The notes beneath the pieces were generated by a model that saw nothing but the letters and a program-made list of their open reading frames with translations, searched no databases and was not told the origin of the DNA. From an uncultured Dysosmobacter sp. (GTDB lineage Bacteria > Bacillota > Clostridia > Oscillospirales > Oscillospiraceae), in the NCBI GenBank assembly GCA_934563745.1, contig CAKTHE010000001.1, forward strand, positions 138,344 through 202,343: DNA of 64,000 bases, written 5' to 3'. Below are positions 24,151 through 33,188 of the stretch, piece by piece (the first letter of the stretch is position 1; each line of letters opens with the position of its first letter). A program made the translations under genes and the position numbers.

Positions 24151-24179
24151 GCCTCCGTCTGCTTTCGGCAGGCGGAGGC
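24151..24179 (+). other. Intercistronic stem-loop between pstS and pstC
   Basis: GCCTCCGTCTGC and GCAGGCGGAGGC pair (one G-U) with a short loop and no T-tract. It probably stabilises the pstS message or attenuates downstream transcription. Confidence 0.6.
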
Positions 24180-24228
24180 AGCTCCCGCAGAGCAAAGGGA
24201 GAACGGTGAGCGTGAAAGGAGCTGCCCT

Positions 24229-25203
24229 GTGGAATACGAATTGACTCACTCGTTTGCGGAGGGGATCCTGCGTGAAGCGGATCACACCGCGGCGAAGAAA
24301 AAAGAATCAAACGACCATCCCCCTGCGGGCCATCGTTCCAAAAAGGCGCTGGAGGGCTTTATGCATGTTCTCTTTTTGCTGTGCGGCGTGGTGGCGGTGG
24401 CGTTTGTGCTGTTTATCAGCATCTATCTGATCATTTCCGGCGTGCCGGCCATTCGGGAGATCGGCCTGACGGAGTTCCTGTTCGGAAAGGTCTGGAAGTC
24501 CACGGCAAAAGAACCGGCCTTTGGGATCCTGCCCTTTATTCTGACCTCCATCTACGGAACGGCCGGCGCGGTGATTCTGGGTGTGCCGGTGGGATTGATG
24601 ACGGCGATCTTCCTGGCCAAGGTGGCCTCGCCCCGGACGGCCCGGCTGATTCAGACGGCGGTGGAGCTGCTGGCGGGGATTCCGTCCGTGGTCTATGGCC
24701 TGGTGGGTATGATCGTGCTGGTCCCGGCCATTCAGCGGACATTTTCCCTGTCTTCCGGGGCGTGTCTGCTGGCGGCGATCCTGGTGCTGGCGGTGATGAT
24801 CCTGCCGTCCATCATCAATGTGTCCGCCACGGCGATCCGTGCGGTGCCGAAGGAATATGAAGAGGCGTCGCTGGCACTGGGCGCCACGCAGATCGAGACG
24901 ATCTTCCGCGTGGTGGTGCCCGCCGCCCGCAGCGGTATTGCCACGGCGGTGGTGCTGGGCGTGGGACGTGCCATCGGCGAGGCGATGGCGATCATCATGG
25001 TGGCCGGCAATGTGGCCAATATGCCCGGGCTTTTTACCTCGGTCCGCTTTTTGACCACGGCCATTGCCTCGGAGATGTCCTACGCTCCGTACGGCAGTCT
25101 GCAGCGCCAGGCGCTGTTTTCCATCGGCCTGGTGCTGTTTCTGTTCATCATGCTGATCAACGTGCTGCTGAATGTTTTTATCAAGCGGAGAAAGGAGCAC
25201 TGA
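24229..25203 (+). CDS. pstC: Phosphate ABC transporter permease PstC
   Basis: This is a 324-residue permease starting at GTG 24229 with AAAGGAG eight bases upstream. A long hydrophilic N-terminus (1-45) precedes six membrane segments. The permease EAA-like loop is EEASLALGATQIETIFRVVV (about 210-229), which contacts PstB, and GIPSVVYGLVGM is the conserved PstC/PstA segment. The stop codon is separated from pstA by one base. It works with PstA, PstB and PstS in high-affinity phosphate uptake. Confidence 0.94.
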   Translation: MEYELTHSFAEGILREADHTAAKKKESNDHPPAGHRSKKALEGFMHVLFLLCGVVAVAFVLFISIYLIISGVPAIREIGLTEFLFGKVWKSTAKEPAFGILPFILTSIYGTAGAVILGVPVGLMTAIFLAKVASPRTARLIQTAVELLAGIPSVVYGLVGMIVLVPAIQRTFSLSSGACLLAAILVLAVMILPSIINVSATAIRAVPKEYEEASLALGATQIETIFRVVVPAARSGIATAVVLGVGRAIGEAMAIIMVAGNVANMPGLFTSVRFLTTAIASEMSYAPYGSLQRQALFSIGLVLFLFIMLINVLLNVFIKRRKEH

Positions 25204-25204
25204 G

Positions 25205-26056
25205 ATGGAACAAAAAACGCTTTCCGCCGGGCGGCGGGCGTATGACCGGGTACTGCGGGCTCTGCTGTACCTGTGTGCCGGCGTGACCTGCGCGCTGCTG
25301 GCCTTTTTGATCGGCTACATCTTTTATCGCGGACTGGGGAACATCACCTGGCAGCTTCTGACCAGCCAGACCAGCTATTTGAAAAATACGATCGGTATTC
25401 TTCCAAATATTTTAAACACACTGTATATCATAGCGGTGGCCATGGTATTTGTGCTGCCCCTGGGGGTCGGCGCGGCGGTCTATCTGACGGAATATGCGGA
25501 GAACCGCCGGGTGGTGGCGCTGATCGAATTTGCCACGGAGACCCTGACCGGGATCCCGTCCATTATTTTCGGCCTGGTGGGAATGCTCTTTTTCCTGCAG
25601 GTTATGGGCTGGCAGGCAGGCATTCTGGCCGGCGGACTGACGCTGGTGATTATGATCCTGCCCACCATTGTCCGCACCACGCAGGAAAGCCTGAAGACCG
25701 TTCCCCAGGCCTACCGGGAGGGCGCTCTGGCGCTGGGAGCCGGCAAGTGGCGCATGATCCGTACGGTAGTGCTGCCCAATGCGGTGGATGGCATCGTCAC
25801 CGGCTGCATTCTGGCAGTGGGACGGATCACCAGCGAGTCGGCGGCGCTCCTGTTTACGGCGGGCTTCGGTCTGGTGCTCAACAGCTTTAAGGATGCGCTG
25901 CAGTCCTCCTCCGCGACGCTGACGGTGGCGCTGTATGTTTACGCAAACGAACGGGGCGAGACTGGCGTTGCCTTTGCCATTGCCGCCATTTTGATGCTCC
26001 TGACGCTGGTCATTAACCTCACGGCAAACTATCTGGGCCGCCGGCTCAAAAAGTAA
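25205..26056 (+). CDS. pstA: Phosphate ABC transporter permease PstA
   Basis: This is a 283-residue permease from ATG 25205 (AAAGGAGCACTGAG). It has six membrane segments, the [15 protein letters not shown] segment, and the coupling-loop motif [21 protein letters not shown] (about 172-192). It is the partner of PstC and lies one base downstream, so the two are translated together. No defect is visible. Confidence 0.94.
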   Translation: MEQKTLSAGRRAYDRVLRALLYLCAGVTCALLAFLIGYIFYRGLGNITWQLLTSQTSYLKNTIGILPNILNTLYIIAVAMVFVLPLGVGAAVYLTEYAENRRVVALIEFATETLTGIPSIIFGLVGMLFFLQVMGWQAGILAGGLTLVIMILPTIVRTTQESLKTVPQAYREGALALGAGKWRMIRTVVLPNAVDGIVTGCILAVGRITSESAALLFTAGFGLVLNSFKDALQSSSATLTVALYVYANERGETGVAFAIAAILMLLTLVINLTANYLGRRLKK

Positions 26057-26067
26057 GGAGAGTTGCT

Positions 26068-26823
26068 ATGTCTGCGATCATTCAGGCAAAGGACCTGAAC
26101 CTGTGGTACGGCGACCACCAGGCGCTGCACCATATCAATATTGAGATTCCGGCCAATCAGATCACGGCCCTGATCGGTCCGTCCGGCTGCGGAAAGTCCA
26201 CATTTTTGAAGACGCTTAACCGCATGAACGACCTGGTACCCGGCGTAAAGATCACCGGAGAGGTGGATTATAACGGGCAGAATATCTATGCCCCCGATGT
26301 GGATACGACCTGGCTGCGCAAGCAGGTGGGCATGGTGTTTCAAAAGGCCAATCCCTTCCCTATGAGTATTTACGACAACATTGCCTACGGCCCCCGGACC
26401 CATGGCATCCGCTCGAAGCTGAGGCTCGACGAGATCGTGGAAAATTCGCTGCGGGGCGCGGCCATCTGGGATGAGGTCAAGGACCGTCTGAAAACCAGTG
26501 CGCTGGGACTTTCCGGCGGCCAGCAGCAGCGGCTGTGCATTGCCCGGGCTCTGGCGGTGGAGCCGGATATCCTGCTGATGGACGAGTCCACCAGCGCGCT
26601 GGACCCGATCTCAACATCCAAAATCGAAGACCTTGCGGTGGAGCTGAAAAGCCGGTATACTGTCATCATGGTGACCCATAACATGCAGCAGGCCACCCGC
26701 GTATCGGACAAGACCGCCTTTTTCCTGATGGGGGAACTGATCGAGTTCGGCGACACGGAGCAGATCTTCTCCAACCCCAAAGAAAAGAAGACCGAGGATT
26801 ATATCACCGGTCGATTCGGATAA
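26068..26823 (+). CDS. pstB: Phosphate ABC transporter ATPase PstB
   Basis: This is a 251-residue ATPase with Walker [10 protein letters not shown] (about 35-43), the Q-loop in [13 protein letters not shown], the signature [15 protein letters not shown], Walker [13 protein letters not shown] and a switch His in MVTHNMQQA. The sequence NRMNDLVPG after Walker A is typical of PstB. It lies 11 bases after pstA with AAGGAGAGTTGCT. The length equals that of known PstB proteins. Confidence 0.96.
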   Translation: MSAIIQAKDLNLWYGDHQALHHINIEIPANQITALIGPSGCGKSTFLKTLNRMNDLVPGVKITGEVDYNGQNIYAPDVDTTWLRKQVGMVFQKANPFPMSIYDNIAYGPRTHGIRSKLRLDEIVENSLRGAAIWDEVKDRLKTSALGLSGGQQQRLCIARALAVEPDILLMDESTSALDPISTSKIEDLAVELKSRYTVIMVTHNMQQATRVSDKTAFFLMGELIEFGDTEQIFSNPKEKKTEDYITGRFG

Positions 26824-26835
26824 GGAGGCGGCGGT

Positions 26836-27498
26836 ATGCGCAACCGGTTTAATGAGCAGCTTCAGCAGCTGCATATCGAATTGATCCAGATGGGTGCTTT
26901 GTGCGAAGACGCCATTTCCGAGGCGACGGAGGCCCTGATGAATCAGGACGCGGAGCTGGCGGAAAAGGCCAAGGAAGCGGAACGGGAGATCGACCAGAAA
27001 GAGCGGGTGGTGGAGTCCCTGTGCCTGAAGCTGCTGCTGCAGCAGCAGCCGGTGGCCGGTGACCTGCGGGAGATCTCCGCGGCGCTGAAAATGATTTCCG
27101 ATCTGGAGCGGATCGGGGATCAGGCCGCGGATATTGCGGAGCTGACCCGGTTCGTGACGGTTCCGGCCGGGAACGGAAAGCTGCACATTGCGGACATGGC
27201 CCGGGCAACCTGCGCCATGGTGACGGACAGCGTCAATTCGTTTGTGCGCCGGGACTTGCAGCTGGCGCGTCAGGTCATGGCGGCGGATGATCGGGTGGAT
27301 GCCCTGTTCAACCAGGTGAAGGGCGAGCTGATCGGGCTGATCGCCGCAGACGCCCACAATGGGGAATTGGGTCTGGATCTTTTGATGGTGGCCAAGTATT
27401 TTGAGCGGATCGGGGATCACGCCACCAATGTGGCCGAATGGGTGGAGTATTCCATTACCGGGCAACATCCCGAAAGCAACGATAAGCAGCGGCCCTGA
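26836..27498 (+). CDS. phoU: Phosphate signalling protein PhoU
   Basis: This is a 220-residue, all-helical protein with the two PhoU repeats. Each has the E/D-rich metal-binding helix: RIGDQAADIAEL (about 95-106) and ERIGDHATNVAEWVEY (about 190-205). PhoU links the Pst transporter to the PhoR kinase and prevents signalling in high phosphate. The gene follows pstB by 12 bases with AAGGAGGCGGC. Confidence 0.95.
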   Translation: MRNRFNEQLQQLHIELIQMGALCEDAISEATEALMNQDAELAEKAKEAEREIDQKERVVESLCLKLLLQQQPVAGDLREISAALKMISDLERIGDQAADIAELTRFVTVPAGNGKLHIADMARATCAMVTDSVNSFVRRDLQLARQVMAADDRVDALFNQVKGELIGLIAADAHNGELGLDLLMVAKYFERIGDHATNVAEWVEYSITGQHPESNDKQRP

Positions 27499-27563
27499 CG
27501 AGGTTGGGGGCGCCTGCTGTAAGGATTCCGCCGGCGTATGGTCCGGAGGAGAGGAGGAGCTGC

Positions 27564-28244
27564 ATGATCTATCTTTTGGAAGACGACAACAGCATCCGGG
27601 ACCTGGTGATCTATACCCTGAGCAGCCAGGGATTGGAGGCGCAGGGCTTTGCCAAGCCGTCCGAATTTTGGGCGGCGATGGAACAGCGACAGCCGGACCT
27701 TTTGCTGCTGGATGTCATGCTGCCGGAGGAAGATGGCCTGACGGTTCTGCGCAAGCTGCGCACGGCCGCCCGCACGGCGCATCTGCCGGTGATCATGCTG
27801 ACGGCGAAAAGCACCGAGTATGACAAGGTGCTGGGGCTGGATGGCGGTGCGGATGACTACGTGGCCAAGCCCTTTGGTATGATGGAGCTGCTCTCCCGGA
27901 TCCGGGCGCTGCTGCGCAGAACGGCCGTCCGGACCGAGGAATACCGCCTGGGGGTGCTGCGGGTCGTGCCGGAGCAGCACATCGTGGAGGTAAACGGGGA
28001 AGCGGTCACGCTGACGCAAAAGGAATTTGAGATGCTCAGCCTGATGATCCGCTCGCCGGGACAGGTGTTCTCCCGGGAAAAGCTGATTGAAAGCGTCTGG
28101 GGCTATGCTTTCGCGGGGGAGACCCGAACGGTGGATGTTCACGTGCGGACGCTGCGCCAGAAGCTGGGGGCGGCCGGCGCATATATTGAGACCGTGCGGG
28201 GCTACGGCTATAAGATGACAGATGCAAGGGGCGCGCAGACATGA
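27564..28244 (+). CDS. PhoB/PhoP-type response regulator
   Basis: This 226-residue OmpR/PhoB-class regulator starts at ATG 27564 (GAGGAGGAGCTGC). The receiver domain has Glu6-Asp7-Asp8, phospho-acceptor Asp50 (LLLLDVMLP) and the conserved Lys in VAKPFG. The C-terminal winged-helix domain (about 130-222) has the typical YEFAGETRTVDVHVRTLRQK-like region. The gene directly follows phoU and overlaps the kinase gene by ATGA, so it is the phosphate-response regulator, probably binding the Pho-box-like repeats before pstS. Confidence 0.92.
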   Translation: MIYLLEDDNSIRDLVIYTLSSQGLEAQGFAKPSEFWAAMEQRQPDLLLLDVMLPEEDGLTVLRKLRTAARTAHLPVIMLTAKSTEYDKVLGLDGGADDYVAKPFGMMELLSRIRALLRRTAVRTEEYRLGVLRVVPEQHIVEVNGEAVTLTQKEFEMLSLMIRSPGQVFSREKLIESVWGYAFAGETRTVDVHVRTLRQKLGAAGAYIETVRGYGYKMTDARGAQT

Positions 28245-29911
28245 CAAAACGGATCTTTCGTTCCATATTGACCGTCACCCTGATCGGCCTTTTGGCCTGT
28301 CTGGGGCTGATCGTCGGCGTTCTGCACGGGTATTTTGAGGACCGGCTGGAGACGGAACTGGCCGCGCAGACGGTGTACATAGCCCAGGGGCTGGAGCATG
28401 AGGGCGTATCGTATTTTCAGGATCTCAAGTCCGACAGCCGGATCACCTGGGTCGCCGCGGATGGTACCGTTCTGTATGACAACCGGGAAAAAGCAGCGGA
28501 TATGGAGAATCATGCCGACCGGCAGGAGATCCAGGATGCGCTGCGCATGGGGCACGGCCAGTCCGCGCGCTATTCCGAGACGCTGGCGCAAAAGACCATT
28601 TATTATGCACTGCGCCTTCCGGACGGAACGGTGCTGCGGACGTCGGATACCCAGTATTCGGTATGGATGCTGGTGCTGCAGGCTTTGCAGCCTGTGGCCA
28701 TTGTGGTGCTGGTGGTGCTGATTTTGGCGGCATGCCTTGCTTCACGGGTCTCCAAGCAGATCGTGGAGCCCATCAACGCCATCAACCTGAGCGATCCGGG
28801 CGACGAGGTGGAGTACTACGATGAGATCATTCCACTTTTGGCCAAGATCCGCAGCCAGAACCGGCAGATCCAGCGTCAGATGGCGCAGCTGCGCCGCCGG
28901 CAGGAGGAATTCACCGCCATTACGGAAAACATGAGCGAGGGATTCCTGGTTCTGGACTGCAAGACGACGGTGCTTTCCTACAATGCCTCCGCCCTGCGGC
29001 TGCTTTATGCGGAGGACTGCCCCATGATCGGGGAGGTCAGCGCCTACCAGCTTAACCGGGAGGCGGGCTTCCGCCGCTGCGTGGAGCAGGCACTGGCAGG
29101 GCGCCGGTGCGAAGAGCTGTTGGAAAAGTATGAGCGCTGCCGGCAGGTGATCGCAAGTCCTGTTTTTCAGGAGGAGCATTTGACCGGCGCGGTGCTGGTG
29201 ATCCTGGACATTACGGAAAAGCAGCAGCGGGAAGGTCTGCGCCGGGAGTTTACGGCCAACGTCTCCCACGAACTGAAGACACCGCTGACCTCGATTTTGG
29301 GGACGGCAGAGATTCTGCGCAACGGGCTGGTCCGTCCGGAGGATATTCCGCATTTTGCCGGAAATATTTATACGGAGACCAGCCGGCTGATCCAGCTGGT
29401 CAACGATATTATTCATCTTTCCCGTCTGGATGAGGGCGGACCGGAGTCCGACTGGGAAACGGTAGAGCTGCATGCGCTCTCCGGCAAGGTGCTGGATCAG
29501 TTGCGTCCGGCGGCGGAGAAGAAAAACCTGACGCTTACGCTGGAGGGCGAGGCTGTGTCCGTGCAGGCAGTGCCGCAGATTGCGGAGGAGATCGTGTATA
29601 ACCTGTGCGATAACGCAGTGGCGTACAACAAAGAGGGCGGCAGTGTGCGGGTGTTCACCGGGCAGACAGACGGAAGGCCGGTGGTCCGCGTGACGGATAC
29701 CGGCATCGGCATTCCGGCCGAGGCGCGGGAGCGGATCTTTGAGCGCTTTTACCGGGTGGATAAGAGCCATTCCAACGGCGGAACGGGCTTGGGACTTTCC
29801 ATCGTCAAGCATGGAGCGGCCTATCTGGGAGCATCCGTGCAGGTGAAAAGTGAAGAAGGAAAGGGCAGCACATTCACCCTGACCTTCCCGGATCAGAGTG
29901 AGCGGACCTGA
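28241..29911 (+). CDS. PhoR-type sensor histidine kinase
   Basis: This is a 556-residue kinase with two membrane segments (about 8-30 and 145-168) enclosing an extracellular sensor domain. It continues with a HAMP-like/coiled stretch and a PAS domain (about 225-330). The HisKA box is FTANVSHELKTPLTS, with the phospho-accepting His. The HATPase domain has the N box LCDNAVAYN, the G1 box DTGIGIPAEARERIF and GGTGLGLSIV. The ATGA overlap with the regulator gene indicates coupled translation. PhoU and Pst presumably govern its activity. Confidence 0.92.
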   Translation: MTKRIFRSILTVTLIGLLACLGLIVGVLHGYFEDRLETELAAQTVYIAQGLEHEGVSYFQDLKSDSRITWVAADGTVLYDNREKAADMENHADRQEIQDALRMGHGQSARYSETLAQKTIYYALRLPDGTVLRTSDTQYSVWMLVLQALQPVAIVVLVVLILAACLASRVSKQIVEPINAINLSDPGDEVEYYDEIIPLLAKIRSQNRQIQRQMAQLRRRQEEFTAITENMSEGFLVLDCKTTVLSYNASALRLLYAEDCPMIGEVSAYQLNREAGFRRCVEQALAGRRCEELLEKYERCRQVIASPVFQEEHLTGAVLVILDITEKQQREGLRREFTANVSHELKTPLTSILGTAEILRNGLVRPEDIPHFAGNIYTETSRLIQLVNDIIHLSRLDEGGPESDWETVELHALSGKVLDQLRPAAEKKNLTLTLEGEAVSVQAVPQIAEEIVYNLCDNAVAYNKEGGSVRVFTGQTDGRPVVRVTDTGIGIPAEARERIFERFYRVDKSHSNGGTGLGLSIVKHGAAYLGASVQVKSEEGKGSTFTLTFPDQSERT

Positions 29912-29920
29912 GAGTCTGAG

Positions 29921-29953
29921 CAGTCGGCGCTTCAAGCGCCGGCTGCTTTTTTT
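29921..29953 (+). terminator. Terminator of the pst-pho operon
   Basis: CAGTCGGCGCTT and AAGCGCCGGCTG form a stem followed by seven T residues, directly after the kinase gene. Confidence 0.9.
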
Positions 29954-30018
29954 GCGGCCTCGGGGAAAAGGGAGGCCGCCTGTATGCGTGCCGGGCGGGG
30001 CAAACGCGCAAGGGAGGC

Positions 30019-30047
30019 TTGCCAAGCGGAAGAAATACCGATATACT
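30019..30047 (+). promoter_or_regulatory. Promoter of the DUF2156-GNAT gene
   Basis: TTGCCA (30019-30024) and TATACT (30042-30047) have a 17-base spacer, 55 bases before the start codon. Confidence 0.65.
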
Positions 30048-30101
30048 AAATGAACTTGAAACGCACAAACTGTGCCTGAACATTATGAAAAGGATACGAT
30101 C

Positions 30102-31511
30102 ATGCTGAATTTCAAATCCATTACCCAGAGGGACGGAGCCCGTCTCCGCCAGTACTATAAGAACTGCACCTATCAGCTCTGCGAATATTCTGCAGGGACG
30201 AAGCTGATGTGGAAGGACACCCTGCACCCGTCCTGGACTGAGAGCTGCGGCTGTCTGATCGTGCGCAACGAGATTGACGGACGTGTGGTTTTTGACTATC
30301 CGGTGCCCGGCCCGGATGGCGATGAGGACGCCGCTCTGGCGGCCATTGAGGACGATTGCCTGGAGCGGGGCATTCTGCCAGTGATCTCTGTGGTGCCGGA
30401 GTGCAAGGCGGAGAGGCTGCTCAAGCGCTATCCCTACGTGCACGTCAGCAACATCCGCACCTGGCAGGATTACCTTTATTATTCGGAAGATCTGCAGTAC
30501 TTCTCCGGCCGGCGCTATTCCGGCCAGCGGAACCATATCAAGAAATTTTTCAAAGCCCATCCGGATGCCTGCTTCCGGCCCCTGGGGGCGGAGGACGACC
30601 TGGCGCTGGAGCGGTTCTGGAAGGATTACGAGGCGGAGTTTGCAAAGACGTCCGACGCGTCGGCCGTGCGGGAGCTGACCTTTGCCAAGCGGATGTTCAA
30701 GCTGCTGGACCGGCCGTGGTTCCTGGGCGGCGGCATGTTTGACGGGGAGAAGCTGGTGGCGGTTTCCCTGGCGGAGCACTGCGGCGAGACACTGATCATT
30801 CACATTGAAAAGGCGCTTTATTCCTACGAGGGCGTTTATCCGGCGCTGGTGCAGGCGTTTGCCCAGCACTACGGACAGGAGCACGGGATCAAATGGATCA
30901 ACCGGGAGGATGACGCGGCGAACCGTGGCCTGCGGACTTCGAAGCTGCAGTACGGTCCGGCGTTTCTGGCACCGAAATACTGCTTTGAACCCCACAACGA
31001 GCTGCTGTCCCATGTGCGGGAGATCCCGGTTTTGCAGACGGAGCGACTGACCCTGTCAGAGCTGACCGAGGCGGACCTTCCCGCTTACAACGCCCTGGTG
31101 CTGGACCGAGACCGCAACCGCTGGTGGGGCTATGACGATGTGGCGGGCCTGGGCGGCCCGGTGCAGGAGGACAGCTTCCTGCAGGTGGCCCGGCGGGATT
31201 TTGCGGCCCGCACGGCGGTGAACTTTGCCGTGCGTCTGAACGGGCAGTGCATCGGCGAGGCGGTGCTCTACCGCTTCAACTGCCGGGGCGATGCAGAGCT
31301 GGGCTGCCGGATCGATCAGGCACACAGCGGCTGCGGCTATGGAACGGAGGCATTCGCCGCCGTGGCGGAATGGGGCCTTTATAAGGTCCATCTGAGTCGG
31401 GTGGTGGCGAAGTGCTTCCGGGAAAACCAGGCTTCACGCAAGATGCTTGCATCCTGCATGCGCCCCTGCGGGGAAGATGAAATGTATTATTATTTTGAGA
31501 AAAAAGTTTAA
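30102..31511 (+). CDS. DUF2156 (LPG-synthase-like) and GNAT acetyltransferase fusion
   Basis: This 469-residue protein starts at ATG 30102 (AAAAGGATACGATC). Residues 1-300 form a DUF2156 module, two tandem GNAT-like folds related to the C-terminal domain of lysylphosphatidylglycerol synthase. Its motifs include FSGRRYSGQRNHIKKFFKAH and KALYSYEGVYPALVQAFAQH. Residues 310-469 form a second, RimJ/RimL-like acetyltransferase, with TERLTLSELTEADLPAYNAL at its start and AHSGCGYGTEAFAAVAEW as the acetyl-CoA loop. DUF2156 proteins may transfer acyl or aminoacyl groups; the GNAT half should use acetyl-CoA. The joint substrate is unknown. Confidence 0.8.
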   Translation: MLNFKSITQRDGARLRQYYKNCTYQLCEYSAGTKLMWKDTLHPSWTESCGCLIVRNEIDGRVVFDYPVPGPDGDEDAALAAIEDDCLERGILPVISVVPECKAERLLKRYPYVHVSNIRTWQDYLYYSEDLQYFSGRRYSGQRNHIKKFFKAHPDACFRPLGAEDDLALERFWKDYEAEFAKTSDASAVRELTFAKRMFKLLDRPWFLGGGMFDGEKLVAVSLAEHCGETLIIHIEKALYSYEGVYPALVQAFAQHYGQEHGIKWINREDDAANRGLRTSKLQYGPAFLAPKYCFEPHNELLSHVREIPVLQTERLTLSELTEADLPAYNALVLDRDRNRWWGYDDVAGLGGPVQEDSFLQVARRDFAARTAVNFAVRLNGQCIGEAVLYRFNCRGDAELGCRIDQAHSGCGYGTEAFAAVAEWGLYKVHLSRVVAKCFRENQASRKMLASCMRPCGEDEMYYYFEKKV

Positions 31512-31521
31512 TATAACATGC

Positions 31522-31554
31522 AAAAGCGGGACGGCTTTCAGCCGTCCCGCTTTT
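31522..31554 (+). terminator. Terminator after the DUF2156-GNAT gene
   Basis: AAAAGCGGGACGGC and GCCGTCCCGCTTTT form a near-perfect stem that reads as a terminator in both directions. Confidence 0.88.
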
Positions 31555-31610
31555 GTGCGTATAAGGCGGAGGAAACAGGGAACCCTGATCAGAAAAGCGG
31601 GAGGTGCATA

Positions 31611-33029
31611 ATGGAAAGGCTTTCTTGCGAATATGAAGCGGCGGTCCGCCGCATGGATGCGCTTTTGGGCGTGGGGCGCTGCTGCGATCTGATTGCACGA
31701 AATCTGTGGATCGGCGGCCGCCGGGCCCGGGCCTGGGTCATCGACGGCTATGGAAAAGATGAAATTCTGGAGCGTATGTGCGCGTTCTGGCTGCGTCTTC
31801 CGCCGGAGGAGCTGGACGGGATAACGCAGATGCAGGCGTTTATCGACCGGCACGTAAGCTTTCTGGAGTCCGATGTTTCCGAGGATGTGGAGGAGATTAC
31901 CACGTCCGTCTTTTTGGGCAAGACGCTTCTTTTGATGGAGGGCCTTCGGGGCGGAGCGCTGATCGACGCCAAAAGCTATCCGACCCGAGGCGTGGAGGAG
32001 CCTGCGGACGGGAAGGTGCTGCGGGGTTCCCACGACGGCTTTGTGGAGGCAGTGGTTCCCAACATGGCGCTGCTGCGCCGACGGATCCGGGACCCGCACC
32101 TGATGCTGGAAGGGATCAAGGCCGGGGCAAATTCCCGGACGGACCTGGTGCTGTGCTATCTGGAGGGCCGCACGGATCCAAAGATGGTGGAACAGCTGCG
32201 GGAAAAGCTGCGTGCCATTTCCGTCCGCTCGCTTTCCATGGGGCAGGAGAGCGTAGCGGAAGCGATCCGTCCCCGGCAATGGTATAACCCGTTTCCCAAA
32301 ACCCGCTATACGGAACGGCCGGACACGGCGGCCGCCTGTGTGCTGGAGGGAGGCATCGTGCTGCTGGTGGACAATTCCCCCTCGGCTATGATCTTTCCCA
32401 CTTCGATCTTCGATTTTGCCCAGGAGACCAACGAATATTACTTTCCGCCGCTGGTGGGCAGCTATCTGCGCCTTTTGCGGATGGTGGTGTTTATCCTGTC
32501 CCTGTTCATTACGCCGGTATGGTATCTGCTGGTCAGCGTGCCGGGCCGATTGCCGGATTGGCTTTATTTCCTGGCCCAGCCGGAGCCCTGCGCGCTGTCA
32601 CTGTTTGCCCAGCTTTTGGTGGTGGAGTTTATGATCGACGTGCTGAAGCTGGCGTCGCTGAACACGCCGGACGCCCTGTCCAACTCCTTTTCCATGCTGG
32701 GCGCGCTGATTTTGGGCGATTTTGCGGTGCAGGCCGGCTGGCTCTCGCCGGAGGTCCTGGTCTATATGGCGTTTGTGTCCGTGGCCGGATTTGCCCAGCC
32801 CAGCTATGAGCTGGGATACGCGTTCAAGCTGCTGCGGCTTGCCATGCTGCTGCTGTCGGCGGCACTGGATCTGTGGGGATTTGCGCTGGGCGTGGCCGGA
32901 ATGCTGGTGTTGCTGGTAACGACAAAGCCCATTGTGGGGCCGGGGTATCTTTACCCGCTGATCCCCTTTAACCGGACGGCGCTGCGCCGGCTGCTGCTGC
33001 GGGAACCCATCAACTGGGAAAATACCTGA
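31611..33029 (+). CDS. GerA-family spore germination protein (SpoVAF-like)
   Basis: This is a 472-residue protein from ATG 31611 (GGGAGGTGCATA). The N-terminal soluble half (1-275) is the GerA domain of nutrient-receptor A subunits. The C-terminal half has about five membrane segments beginning near residue 290, with the conserved PPLVGSYLRLLRM before the first. The short N-terminus and the segment VDNSPSAMIFPTSIFDFAQ make it closer to SpoVAF than to GerAA. No gerB, gerC or spoVA gene is adjacent, so it is an orphan here. It implies that the organism makes spores; expression from a forespore sigma factor is likely but I saw no clear promoter. Confidence 0.86.
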   Translation: MERLSCEYEAAVRRMDALLGVGRCCDLIARNLWIGGRRARAWVIDGYGKDEILERMCAFWLRLPPEELDGITQMQAFIDRHVSFLESDVSEDVEEITTSVFLGKTLLLMEGLRGGALIDAKSYPTRGVEEPADGKVLRGSHDGFVEAVVPNMALLRRRIRDPHLMLEGIKAGANSRTDLVLCYLEGRTDPKMVEQLREKLRAISVRSLSMGQESVAEAIRPRQWYNPFPKTRYTERPDTAAACVLEGGIVLLVDNSPSAMIFPTSIFDFAQETNEYYFPPLVGSYLRLLRMVVFILSLFITPVWYLLVSVPGRLPDWLYFLAQPEPCALSLFAQLLVVEFMIDVLKLASLNTPDALSNSFSMLGALILGDFAVQAGWLSPEVLVYMAFVSVAGFAQPSYELGYAFKLLRLAMLLLSAALDLWGFALGVAGMLVLLVTTKPIVGPGYLYPLIPFNRTALRRLLLREPINWENT

Positions 33030-33091
33030 TCCGGGGCTCCGATCGGACACCGCGGCGGACGCGGCTGCGGAGGTGCTGACAGAATACGCAC

Positions 33092-33132
33092 AAAGGAAGC
33101 GGGGGAAGGCATTGCCTTCCCCCGCTTCCTTT
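33092..33132. terminator. Bidirectional terminator between convergent genes
   Basis: This perfect 19-base stem, AAAGGAAGCGGGGGAAGGC with its complement around ATT, lies between the germination gene and the leftward PucR-type gene and can serve both. Confidence 0.9.
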
Positions 33133-33188
33133 GAGGAAATTACGCTCCGGCTGGCTTTTACCGGAGGGGCTGACAGAAAAAATCAGGC

